The position numbers and the translations under genes are program-made. From Blasia pusilla (taxonomy: Eukaryota; Marchantiophyta; Marchantiopsida; Blasiales): DNA of 64,000 nt. Where the stretch lies: contig CM114272.1 in NCBI GenBank assembly GCA_050084515.1, positions 28,024,001 to 28,088,000 on the forward strand, read 5' to 3'. The notes beneath the pieces are model-generated. The model saw nothing but the letters and a program-made list of their open reading frames with translations. It searched no databases and was not told the DNA's origin. Below, piece after piece: positions 21,801-33,369 of this stretch; position 1 is the stretch's first letter; each line of letters opens with the position of its first letter.

Positions 21801-23170
21801 AAGCACCTAAGTATGCTCTGACGGCACCCATGTACGTGTAGAGGCGCCTGCCGGCGGTGGGATCTTTGTAGCGGTACGAGTCGGCGAGCAGAAGTGATGT
21901 GTAATATGTTATGAGCGCAAATGCGATGTTCACAAGGGGTCCTGCAATCCAGCCCAGCTGTGACATTCCCCAAGCCAAGGACAGCACTCCCGATCCAATA
22001 CACGCGGTGATGGCATGTGCTGATCCTGTCCATACCGTGCCTGCATAGATAGATAGAGCGTAAGATCGCAACAGCGTGTGAAAGACCGTTAAGAGTACGA
22101 GGATAAAAATCATTCTTCTAAGCATCCTTTCATTCATACCGTGCCTTCAAATTTGTTGCGTCAGTATGGAGAGGCTCAAAGGAGCTCACTGAGAGTACAA
22201 ACAGAGACTACAGTATTTTTGTTCCTCCATGCGCCGTTAAAGGATGCGCACAGAAGCACTTATAGGAAGACATTCAGCGTTTAAACAAGGTCTTGTTCTT
22301 CCGAACAACCTTCGGGATTTGAACGGGATCACTCTAAGTTTACAAGAGCTTGCAAGACCCTCGCGCCTGACAAATAATTTCACTTCAGGCAATTCCGAGA
22401 CTAGGGAATGGAATAAGGACACGATCTTAAGATATTCCAGAGAACTCCTGAAATAGAACGAGATCATGACAGGAGCTACTAGAGTTCAAACTTCTCACGA
22501 ACTTCCTGAGTCCGAAAGACTCTCCAAACTTGGACGAGATGATGACGAGAGCTTGCAAGATTCAATCATGACTTTACCAAAGCTTTAGACTATGGAGATC
22601 TATCGAAAAATGGACGCGATGATGACAAGAGGTTTCAAAATTCAAGCCTCGCACTTTACCCGAACTTTTGAGTCCGGAAAGCTCTCGAAACTTGGACGAG
22701 AGGATGACACTAGATTGTAAGATTCAAACCTCACACTTTACCTGGACTTTTCAGTCCCGGAAACTCTCGGAACTTGGACGACATTTTGACAGCAGACTGC
22801 AAAATTCAAGCCCCACTTTACCTGAATTTTTTAGTTCAGACGAGTCGTGGAAGTCGATCGTGACCACGACAGGAGTTCACAACATTTAAACTGGACACTT
22901 ACGCTTTACAAGAACTATCTGTCCAGACGATAGGACGATTCTTTCCGACCAAGACAAGCAAAGAAAAGGAAAGGATGACAGAGCTTCCAACGTAGACAGC
23001 GAAGGAAAGTTCGTAGTACCGGTGCGTTTCGGATGACCATCGTCGTCAAACTCGTCGTTAGGTAGGTGAGGAGGATGACCGGCACCTTCTCCATTTGGTG
23101 CCCAAGGATCTGCACTGATACCCAATTCAATCTGTCCGGCCTTGGCCTTGCATGTCTCCTGCTTCGCCAT
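18843..23170 (-). CDS. amino acid permease, AAP family
   Basis: Seven exons join in frame (1,479 bases, 492 aa), in coding order: 23170-23020, 22040-21807, 21135-21042, 20457-20243, 19990-19839, 19693-19466, 19247-18843. The start ATG at 23170 opens a hydrophilic cytosolic N-tail that ends DDDGHPKRTG. The first membrane helix follows with IGSGVLSLAW and SQLGWIAGP, hallmarks of AAP-type proton/amino acid symporters. Other landmarks are GYTITASISM (helix 4-5), CFHKEGRDADC, SQIRDFH, GDIAFAYGF, IQDTIRSPPSEN and the VFAQPLFAFVE start of the last exon. About 490 aa and roughly ten helices fit the family. It would take up neutral or acidic amino acids at the plasma membrane; substrate cannot be read from sequence. 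No broken frame is visible. Introns 1 and 2 carry minisatellites. Confidence 0.95.
21455..21680 (+). repeat. minisatellite in permease intron 2
   Basis: Three diverged copies of a block containing CAGAGCGAGCTTG-GGATCA followed by AAGTTCT and, in two copies, AACGAAGCTCTGAA, at about 21457, 21565 and 21629. The ends TTCAGAGC and GCTCTGAA of a unit are complementary, so each full unit can fold. It lies wholly inside the intron 21136-21806. Confidence 0.75.
22280..22890 (+). repeat. 81-bp minisatellite in permease intron 1
   Basis: The landmark TGGACG recurs at about 22531, 22611, 22692 and 22775, a period of 80-83 bases. It is followed each time by a GATGAC-like stretch, AAGATTCAA-type and ACTTTACC. 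More diverged copies extend left to about 22280. It lies inside the intron 22041-23019. Confidence 0.8.
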
Positions 23171-24700
23171 TGTTCACCAATATCCACCTTACAGTGCTCG
23201 AGCCCGCGCCAGAAAATGGCGAAAAACTTTCGGAAATGTCGTCGCTCAAATCTCTGCAAAACTGCAACTGCAATCCACGGAGTCGGTGAGTTCCCTACAA
23301 TCAGACCTCAGCTAGTGCGCTTGGACAATGAGCAAGTTCTCTCAATGTGCTGCTTGGAAAACCATGGGGCTGTTCATTCACAAGCGCATTACATTCCAAC
23401 GAGGTAGTAGAATCTGATGGTTCTAACGTTGCAAGTCTGCGACCGACCTCAGTGTTCGCCTACCTTAACATGGACGGTAGGAGGTTCGGAAATCTTAGAT
23501 TAGAGCTAACGGTTCTAGAAAGTTACAAAGCCTCTAATTGTGACGTTAGGGGATTTTGAGGACAGGCGAGGGACCAGCGAATCGTTGGAACAGAGATCGA
23601 ATCGGAGGTCTATCCTTGGACTCTTGTCTCCACAGCCGCCGAATAATAGTTCGCGGTTGAACTTCACGCTTTCTTTAGAAGGACAGGCAAATTAACTTTC
23701 CCTTCACGTGATTCACGGTAAATACGATTCAGGGCCAACACAACACCCTGCTATTTTTTCTTCTAAGGCTTATTCTGGTTTGCTTGCCTAAAGCACCACA
23801 ATTCTAAGGTGTCTCACAATCACCAGACGTTGGCCACTGTAGCCGACCTCTGAAGACAGTTGTGAAGTGTGGTGCCAATATTCTTAGAACTGATGTAATC
23901 AGTAAGACGGCGCGCGAGTGCGATACCAGAACTGAACTGTCCCTGAAGTGGAATCCTCCAATAGCGGACGGACGCCGTAATAATCGGTTCATCATGCGCA
24001 CGTCCGGGCGGAGACGACAGGGTGAGCCCGACTCACAATCTGGCTCTGAAGTTTGAAGCATGGAAACGGCACACGCACGCAGAAATTGGGGCAGGAGAGA
24101 CTCGTGGTCTGGCTACGAGAATCCAATATCTGCACAGAAAGACTGCAGAAATTAAACGTGGGGAACGGGAGCACACATAACTCCGTGTTTCGAGTTGCCA
24201 GATGCCGAACGAACGAGCACGAGCACCTTGCCATTGCATTGAGCGTCTGTCGTTTCAGCGAGCACCGCCGATCAGATGTTTGTTTTCATCACACTGAGGT
24301 GGATGGCTTTCAACGCGCCGTTCGTTAAAAGCAAGCATCATGAGGAGAAGACTAGAGTCCGGACTGCAAAACCGAACGCGCGGCCTTTGGCTAGCGGTTC
24401 CAAGCGCTCCTCCTTTGCAATCGGTGTTGAAATTGAACTCGGTCTGAACTCCTACACCTGAACACGTTCTACTGTCCCGAGCTCGCTACGAGATGCAACA
24501 TCTAGTGACAATTTTAAGCTCCTCACAAGTGTCGCGCTCACCAACTCTCAACAAATGAAATCCACGCGCTCAATCTCGTACAATCGCGCGCAAGACTCAC
24601 GAGTTACGACCTCATCTCCCGCTTCACAACTTCCGCTTTGCTTCGCTTCCTTTTCCTTAGCGTCGGTCATTATGTCCATATTTAATTTAACGTACATACA
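23171..24700. promoter_or_regulatory. upstream region of the permease
   Basis: Moderate-GC DNA before the permease ATG. It should hold the promoter and 5' UTR. Several short frames on both strands (such as 23804-24061 - and 24053-24328 +) have no domain and are probably chance. No specific element was identified. Confidence 0.4.
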
Positions 24701-26667
24701 TTTGAATGCGGGGTGAGAGGAGATGGAGGCACGAAGTTACATCCCACCAGGCCGTGCGATATCGTTACAAGGAGTGGCCGTAAAAAATATAAAAAGATCG
24801 TAAAGTAGATTTTATGATTCGTTTCCCTAGTCATTCAATATGTAGGGGATATTGGAGAGAGGTTTGATTCGTTTCTTGCGGATTGTGTCCATATGTGGTC
24901 CAAAAATGGATTGTATTTAGTTAATATGATTTTTATTATAGGTCTCCATAATTTTACAGTTGTGCAGAAATGGATTCTCTTTAGTTACTGCTACGAATCG
25001 CGTGGTCGGAGACTCCAATGCTTGAAGCCCACTTCTTAGTAACCATAGCCTCTAATGTTGATGAGTTTGGTCCATAAAACCACTTCTTTCTTTTCTTTTC
25101 ATGGTTTTTACTCTCTATACTCCTTCTTTGTATTTATGATGGGTTTTCCATGAGGTTTATCTTCCTTCCCACCACGAGCTATTCACCTTAAACGTCACCT
25201 TGCAAGTTCACACACTCTCGGACACATACACAGAAATACGCGGTCTTGATTTCTCACAAGTAGTGAGAGACCTCTACGTCTGAGACGCCCTAATATAGCC
25301 GCCGTCCCGTCCAATATCGCGCTACAGTAGTCCCGTAGTCACTCGCCACGCCCAGTCGTATTTAATTAGCAAGAGCCGTGGACGCTTTTCACGATTGAAC
25401 AGGCGCAAAGTCTCCACCTGTTGATACCGTAACCACGGGATTGGTCGTAAAAGAAATCTTTTGGTATAGGACTTCAACCGAAAAGACCCCATAACACACT
25501 ATGAAAATGGCAAGATCTTCTCGAAACATAATTGGAATGCTTTTATAAGTCCATTTTAAAATAGGATGCTACAAATTTTGGCATACGCTATCTTTTTTAT
25601 TTTAAGAGTATGGAAATCGGAAAGTCCTCAGAAAAAAAATCTTTTATTTTCGGATCGTGAGGTTTAAAGATTCACATTGAATATATTTACTCATTTGGAA
25701 GCGAAAAAAAATCACTATTTTTGGATTGTGCGAAATTAAGTTATGTACTCGAATCAAATCAAATTCACACTTAGGATTGGTAGCTAAGTTTGTAGTTATA
25801 ACTGGTGCTGTTTGTTGTATTGTACACAAATATAATGTATTTTCCATCTTACTTTACTAGAAATCCATTTTATTACTATATATATAATATTATTAGCAAC
25901 GGAGTCTAATTTTTTATCAAACATTTCTTTATTTATTCCACACCTGTCCCTAAATTTCACCAAAGGAAGGCTTCTTTCACTCGTACCCCAGCCACTAGTA
26001 CCGAAATTAGATCAAAGAAAATCTCACACAATAATAATAGCATATGTTAATATATGCCCCAATTACCTATGTAAATATAAACAAAAGATTTTAAAAAAAC
26101 AATAGTAGATGGGTAGACAGACATATAACATCAACATAACACTTTACTCTTCCTCGTCCTTGTGGCTACCGAAGTGGTAAGCATGGACAAACGGGAACAA
26201 GTCAGAAGTTTTCTGAAATTCAAGTAGATGTTCTAAGGCTATGACCACTTTTGTCAAAACTAAGGCTACATGTAAGAATGCATGTGCGATGCACCGGCAT
26301 CTAAATATAGTATAGCCCCCTCTCTCTCCCAAAATCCTCTATCTGTGTGCAACCACACTACACCATCCCTCCATAACTCCTCTCTCCTTCTGTGCAGCTT
26401 CGGCCTAGATCTCTCTCAATACCGCTTCAAGAGGGAGTCTGGGTCCCCTCTCTTCCTCTCTCCTTTACGTTAGCCCTTCTCTCCCTCTCGAATTCCTCTC
26501 AATCCCTCTCCAACTCCTCTCTCTCCCTCTTTGCAGCTTCGGCCCAAATCTTGGGGTAACTTTGGTAACTTCCTCAAGATTTGGAGACGATCACTACAAA
26601 AAAAAATTCCAATAAACTCTCCATCCAAATCCGATTATGGGTCGTTTCTTGTCACCACTGCGCTTAG
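24701..26667. other. intergenic, AT-rich with a pyrimidine-rich patch
   Basis: No gene is supported. 26320-26560 is strongly C/T-rich on the + strand and contains a partial duplication (two copies of a CTCCTCTCTC-type block followed by GCAGCTTCGGCC, near 26378 and 26512). Confidence 0.45.
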
Positions 26668-26753
26668 TCCTTGAGTCTAGAAACTCCCCTCACATGACCA
26701 ATCCCCCTTCCTTCGGGGATTGGTCATGTGAGGGGAGTTTCTAGACTCAAGGA
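26668..26753. repeat. perfect 39-bp inverted repeat (hairpin)
   Basis: Arms 26668-26706 and 26715-26753 are exact reverse complements, separated by an 8-nt spacer, CTTCCTTC. The arm begins TCCTTGAGTCTAGA. Flanks do not pair. RNA from either strand would fold into a mismatch-free stem, unlike typical plant miRNA precursors, which carry bulges. Confidence 0.95.
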
Positions 26754-27494
26754 ATGGTATAAGAACAGAACCTTGGTTTCAAAGGCCACCAACATAGTTG
26801 TAGCTCCTCCCAAATCCAAATACCTTTGGAACCACTTGTTGTCTTCCTAGAAAATCAATGGTGTTGGAGCAACCGCGGTATGTAGGGTCTTTTGGATGAT
26901 TGGATTGAAGGCAAACACCTGCATTGAACTCTTGTGTAAAGTTTTGAAAGGATTCAAATCGCTGCATCGAATTCACGGAAGTCGATCTACATTAATCCAC
27001 ACGTCTTGCATTCATAACAGAGAAAAATAACAAATGCAGTTTCCTTCAAGTATTGGTGTCTTCTCGGATTCCAGATCCCTTATTCATAATCTGTGCCAAA
27101 GATTGGCAAGCTCATCATCTGAAAGGCATAATTGTGGTCAAAATTATTTACAGGCCTTGAAGGCTCCCATGGACAGTCCTTGAAGGGTCTGTAGTAGGAA
27201 GGCTTCAAATCTTGCTCTTACACGCTTTTCGGCACAGATGCATAGCTAATCGCTCTGCATCTTTGGCCGACCTAGCTTTGGATGATTTCTTGAGTTGTGT
27301 TAGCTCTATATGGTGGGGATTGTCTCGTAGTCCTGGTATGCGGAAGTATTTCTCCAAACATAATCTTGTCATCGACCGCATAAACAAAATACTTAAAAAC
27401 CTTGCAAATTCTTGCGAGGGTGCCCCATCTCATATACGCTTACGATAGTAGTTTCACCGCTTTCGCTGCAGTTCCACTCCCTCCTCTCTTAGAA
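26754..27494. other. intergenic, nothing recognised
   Basis: Short frames only (26779-26976 -, 27212-27448 +). No domain, RNA gene or repeat was seen. Confidence 0.4.
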
Positions 27495-27945
27495 CTAGTA
27501 AGATGCCCGTGCGATGCAAGGTTATGACATACTAATAAGAAAAAATGCTGCAAGAACGCGATGTGAGACTTGGCTTAGTGGTTAAATACTTGTTTCTAAG
27601 ACCCCCGAAGTGTCCAAACCACCTCGTTTCAAATCTGATCAGGTATCAAATTAGATTTCATGGAATGAAATCGCAACTGTCGTTCACTAACTCCACTACT
27701 TTCCTTAATGGTAAAAACTGGATATCGGCTACCAAATTTTAATACAACGTATGGTTGGTTCTCGTACCAAAAATCTACGGTATAATCATACCAAACACGC
27801 CGCCATGAAATGCCTAATCAAAAATCCACACATGGCAGCCTGGGAGGGGAGTATGGAAGGACACGTGACAAGACAGTAGGCCTTCATAACGGACATGTGT
27901 CATGCGGAGGAAGCCCCTGCCTAGAACCCCAGACTCTTTTAATAG
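27495..27945 (-). mobile_element. nonautonomous Helitron, internal-deletion derivative
   Basis: In - orientation it starts near 27945 with CTATTAAAAGAGTCTGGGG. It matches the 5' end of the large Helitron (41580 down to 41174) for about 400 bases with few differences. It then jumps at about 27545 to a roughly 50-base tail. The tail contains a near-hairpin around GCATCGCACGGG, a short spacer and CTAG before T, ending at 27495. The tail resembles the 3' end of the large Helitron, including TTTTTCTTATT. This is the layout expected of an element that kept both termini and lost the middle. No coding potential. Confidence 0.75.
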
Positions 27946-28003
27946 TAGTTAAATTTCGTGCAATGCAGGGGCATGATATATGAATAAGAAAAAAATTATT
28001 TTA

Positions 28004-31000
28004 CTAAAGGATTTCCTTAAACACCACATTTCGTGTGAGGTGTCCTTTTTCATTTGAAAGTGCGTCATTTCCTATTGTTATATTTATTGCTTTTTTTTGT
28101 CCTACTCTTGACAATAATACATATAATTGCCCATGAGAAAATACTGATGTAGGTAAGTAAATTCCTATCTTTTTCAAAGTTTGACCTTGAGATTTATTGA
28201 TAGTCATGGAAAAAGCAGGACGAATAAGAAATTGAAATCTACGTAAATCAAAAGGTAAGCCTGAGTCTGATGCAATCAATGGGATTCGTGGAATAAAGAC
28301 TCAATCTCCAGTGTTCTTCCATGTGATAATTTGAGCATCAATGACATGTTGCATGAATCCACGGATCACCAATCGAGTTCCCTTCGCTTGTCCCTTTGAA
28401 CCGTTCAAGTTTCGTAAAGGCATGATATGCGCACCAATTTTCAAGCTTAAACGATGCGGTGGTAAACCTGACGGTAAGCACGTATTTAGGAATTCTGTCG
28501 GATAGATATATCTCATTCCGTCATCCGGAACGGAATCAACACTAAGGTAAATACGTTCGTGCATAGAACAAACATATCTTAGAAGACGAATTTAGTTTTG
28601 ATGCATAATATAATTCAAGTATTTGTTAAGAAAATGACATGAAAATTATTTAACAACCAATATTACCTCTCCATAGAATCGAAACATGACTTCTGCATTA
28701 ATATCATCAACATCTCGATTTTTTGGTGTAAGAATTGTTGTATCTCTTAAAAATGTGATGTCACGAAACTTTTGATAATCATTTCCATAGATTATGTCAA
28801 TAAGATAACTTATATTCTTACTCTTCGTCACCATATCATTTGGCAATCGTATAAAATCCTCTCCCAAGTGATATTCAGAAGGCACACGTCCCTCTCCAAC
28901 CTCCAGTAACCAATTTGCAAAAGCTTGTTCTTGTATACGCATGTTCACCTCCAAATTTTGAACTCTCATATTCGTTGTAAGATTCATTACCCTCACATGA
29001 GACCATAAATATGACCTCTTTAATGTAGCTTGAATAATTTTTGGATGGTCTCCATGACGAACAACAAGTAACACTTTCCGAAAATCCCCACCAAAGATTA
29101 CTAATTTGCCACCAAACGGGACATTCCTCAATTCTTCTGATACCACTCCCATGATATCTTGAAAGGATCAATTTATAGCCTCAAATGCATGGCGATGAGT
29201 CATCGATGCCTCATCCCATATGATAAGCTAGGCCCTTTGAATCAAACGTGCAGATTTGCTATTAATAGGTAAACTACAAAAAATATACCAAAAGATATTA
29301 GTATGTTGGGCAAGTGTTATCTTTACAATATTAGAAGAGTTATAAAGTCATGAAATGTTTTAATACTAACTTGCAAGTGGAGTTTTCATCTATATTAATT
29401 GGAATCTTGAAGCGTGAGTGCGCAGCGCGTCCTCCATTTAACAACAAAGCAGTTATTCCCGAAGAAGCGACAGCTAAAGCTATGTCTCCAGCACCTCGTA
29501 GACTTGCAAGAAGAAGATTGTATAAAAAGGTTTTTCTTGTTCCGCCAGGCGCGTCAATGAAGAAAAATTTTGAACCACAAGAAATATCACCAGCAATAAT
29601 GCTATCAAGTTTATTTTGTATAGCACCCCAAATCAACCTTTGGCCATCATTCAAATTTTCCTCTCCTAACCTAGCTTGCTCATATAAGTCATCTCGATCA
29701 TACATGAGCTCTTCTGTTTCCAAATACAAATATGAATATGAAGCTTGGAAATTTGCTTGAGGCATATCAAGGAAATCGGATACTTGTTTTCCTTGATCTT
29801 GCAAATGGTAGTGGATATCCAATAATGTTATGTCAATAATTAAAGCGTCTGGAGTAAGATCAGGAATCCCTAATTTTTTGCATATAGAAAATGATACGGG
29901 AATAAGTCCAAAAGAAAAAGCCAAAAATAATTATTATTATCATAGAAATAGGAATAGGAATTACCTCGCGTCATTCATATAAGATATCTTCTATGAGTGG
30001 GATCAAAAATTGACTCCATAGTTGAGCAGGTCGAGTTGGGGTGTTGTAAGCGAGAATAATTGCAAAAGTTGGCAAAGCGTACAACCTGTGCAGATTTCTG
30101 ATGCTTCTTGAAAGCATGAGAATACTTCCCTATCATCCTCAAGAAGCCCCATTTGAATAGCAATATCCTTAAATATTGGATATAGCACTCCTTGCACAAT
30201 TCTCAAGTATTCATACGTAGTTGCGCCTCGAACATGATGAAGCAAAAACCACAACCAATGTCGTTCTCCTTCACCTATCAAAACTTGAATGCAATCGCTT
30301 AATATACCAAACATGAAAATGATCAAAAGAACGCTTGAAAATTTACGTAATTTGTAAGTACATTATGGAAATTGCCAACATATTTACATGGGTGAGTAAG
30401 ATATAAGCGACCAATGGGATGACCACAACCATTTCTCCTTTGAATTCTACGAATCCATTTTTTTTTGGTCCAACGATGATAGGAAGGAAAGTCAATATAT
30501 AGGTATTTTCGAGCCTCCAAATCTAACTGATTATTTGCAAACTATTGTGTAAGAGTTGTCTCCCTATTCCTTTGTAATATCTCCTCAACATTCTCGTGAT
30601 CGTTGAAGAAAAAACTTTGTAACTCAGGTAGATGAACTGCCAACCTTATAATACTTGGATTTTCCGCATGTAAGCTAAACTTGAACAATCTCCAACATGC
30701 TTCAGAGGAAGAACCGTATCTATAGATATGATACATAAAAATGATGAAAAGAAATTAGTAAAGTGTGATATGTTCTCAAATACAGACATATTGAAGGAAT
30801 GAAAAAATAATTCACAAAAGAGTGATTACCTTGCATCAAGATAATGTGAAGTTTCATCGATTGCCTCCATTGTCATTTCAGTGCTTGCCTCATTTGAAAC
30901 CTTAAATGATATCGCATCGGATCCATTATATACATATTTGTATAAATATTTCACAATTGAAATGGTATTTATGATCTCCAAATTGATATGACAATCGAAG

Positions 31001-33060
31001 AGAGTACATAACAAAGGATTGTAAGAAACGACCCAACGATTGTCCAAACTTTGATAGCGCTTCATTACTTTTATTCCATTATGCAGCTTGTATCATAAGA
31101 ATGACGGAAAAAATTAATAGAAATTCACCTTATAAAAAATTAGAAGTTAGGGAATTTTTGAAAATCCAAAAGATGCAAAGTTAGATTACATACTTTTGAT
31201 AAATCGGATATCCATCCTCACTCTCCGTAGTTATGCTTACAAAAGGCTTAGGATAACCTTTGGTACACTTCTTGATTTCCTTATCCATGCATGGAGCATT
31301 TGGATTAAGTTGTCCACATAGGCCATGAACCATGCAATTAGCCACAGTAGAATGAAGTCTGGGATGAGTGTTTGGATTAGGAATCTCATCAGATATTATA
31401 TCATCATAATCAGATATTGGGCGTGACTTATCCTCATGATGAAGAATAATCAAAATATGTACATGTGGTAGACCTCTTTTTTGGAATTCAACCACATGAA
31501 TCCAACCAACAACCCTTCCCAATATGTGCTTCTCAAAAATAAGCCTTAATAACTCTCTTTTTTTTCTCAAAAACTCGCACAATCAAATCTGGACTATCAA
31601 TAGGTTGTTGACCAAGTAATAGTGTTGAAGTGATCTCCTCCCATTTAGGATTGCACGTCATTGTTAGAAAGTAATATGGTTTCCCATGGTGCCTCACAAT
31701 GGCCATTTAATCTTGATAAAGTTGATGCATATGGCGTGGGCCTCCACTAAAAGAAGAAGGCAATACAATACGCCTCCCAAACCTTGCACCATCTCTGTCA
31801 CTTTGTTATAGGATATCTTTTAGACCTTGATATAATTCAGCTCGCAACTCCTTTTGATTTAATCAAACCCAAGATAGTCGTTGCATCTCTACTGTAGCAT
31901 ATAAATCAACTATGTACTCTTGAGTAAGATGCCCAAATCAAAGCAAACGATTATCGTCATCGGCACCAACACGGTTTTGAAGTCGAAAAGAGGCAAATTG
32001 TAGCGCTGTAACTTTTTTTCTCCTTCCTTCATGAAGAATCTCATCATCAATTCTTTCTTCCTCAATACAGTCATCTAATCCTTCATGTCTCCATCCAATA
32101 TAGTAGGAATATTGGCAGTCGTGATTTCCTCAAATCTCCCAAGAGATATTCCCGAATGCCATCCTGCTTCACCATAGAGAAATAATAGAACAAAATGTAA
32201 TGGAACATATGCTTCATTTAGATCTAAAATATGACAAACTCCTCCACCATGTAATTGGACAATAATATCACGTGGGTTCACATGTTCACTACCATCACCA
32301 GGTAAGATTGCCGCAACCTCGGATACAGTTGGCAAGCTATAACGTTTGGAATCCATTCCTCGATAATACATCTTTAGAATGATACGAAGATTAGATCCAC
32401 TTGCCGCATTTGCAATGTGTTGAAATATCCTCACATAGGGATTATGTTCATGTAACATATCTTGCAACCCTCTCAAAATCTCAAGTCGAAGATCATTAGA
32501 CATAACTCTTCCTCGATTTTCCAATTTGTTTTCAGTATCGTAGATGTATAGTCGAGCAAATTGGGGATTACTCCCCTCATCAGAATGAAATGGGCCAATG
32601 CTGTGATAAATTCCACCTTGAATACAAAATTGTCCGGTGCTACCAACTTGCTCCTTGACTCGAGCTCCAGTAGATGCTAATTGAAGAGAACAATTATAAG
32701 CTCGAGTGTGTGAAAGAAAATGAAGACTTTCAGCTCCAACACCAGAAATCAACGATTTCAAGAATGGAAGACAACACCTTAAGAAAGGGAGTTGTACTTT
32801 TCCATGATTACAACACATTCCAACAGGCGAGTTTTGATACCTTGTACTCTTTACCTTTTCACACTTCATGAAGGGCATGTTTCTATCATAGAACTAATAG
32901 TATGACGCCCAGTTACTTGGTTGATACTTACTCGTAATCTTAACTTCATTATATCGCTCTCTTGGAAGTTCCAAATTCATGCAACATGGCATGACGTGTT
33001 AGCTCTTGAAACTCGTCCAACATTATGATTTGGTGACTGAGGAATCTCCGTTGGGAGATT
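28004..33060 (-). pseudogene. Helitron RepHel (Rep endonuclease + Pif1-like helicase), main part
   Basis: Read from 33060 down. 32878-32075 is the Helitron-like N domain (CCNHGKVQLP). The Rep catalytic part at 31582-31181 has the HUH motif in GLPHVHIL near 31460, and KYLYKYVYNG with the tyrosines lies near 30930. A linker of the usual type with HVRGATTYEYLR follows near 30230. The helicase begins near 29720 with LNDGQRLIWGAI. Walker A reads GGTRKT near 29545, where GGTGKT is expected. Walker B (IIWDEAS) lies near 29215. The end is at 28279-28004 with INKSQGQTL and SHGQLYVLLSR. A stop lies just after Walker B, and frames change repeatedly, so the protein is not made intact. Some breaks could be introns. 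The N-terminal exons lie beyond the inserted gypsy element. Confidence 0.85.
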
Positions 33061-33369
33061 TAATCCATGATATACAAAAGATACTTGCTCGACATCTCTA
33101 GATGTTACATGAGTAGATACCTCAAATATATTGTGTGTGGAAAAATTGTTGATAACTTGGTCTTCTTTGTCGTGCGCATACATATCGCTACACAACATAC
33201 ATCGTTGGGCACATCTATACCACACAACACCAATCTTCCCCACACACGGGTAGATCCACACATGCATAGAAATCAACTCATACATAAACATGGAGATCAC
33301 ACAACCGCCCCCCTAGCTGGCAGTTGCATCCCCCTAACTCCAGATAGAAAATATCACATCTCTCTTACA

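Noticed and set aside
26668-26753. Hairpin as a canonical plant miRNA precursor
   Set aside because: The stem is perfectly paired and only 39 bp. Plant precursors normally carry mismatches and bulges. Kept only as an inverted repeat.
29350-29760. 136-aa + strand frame
   Set aside because: It is the exact antisense shadow of the Helitron helicase, including Walker A.
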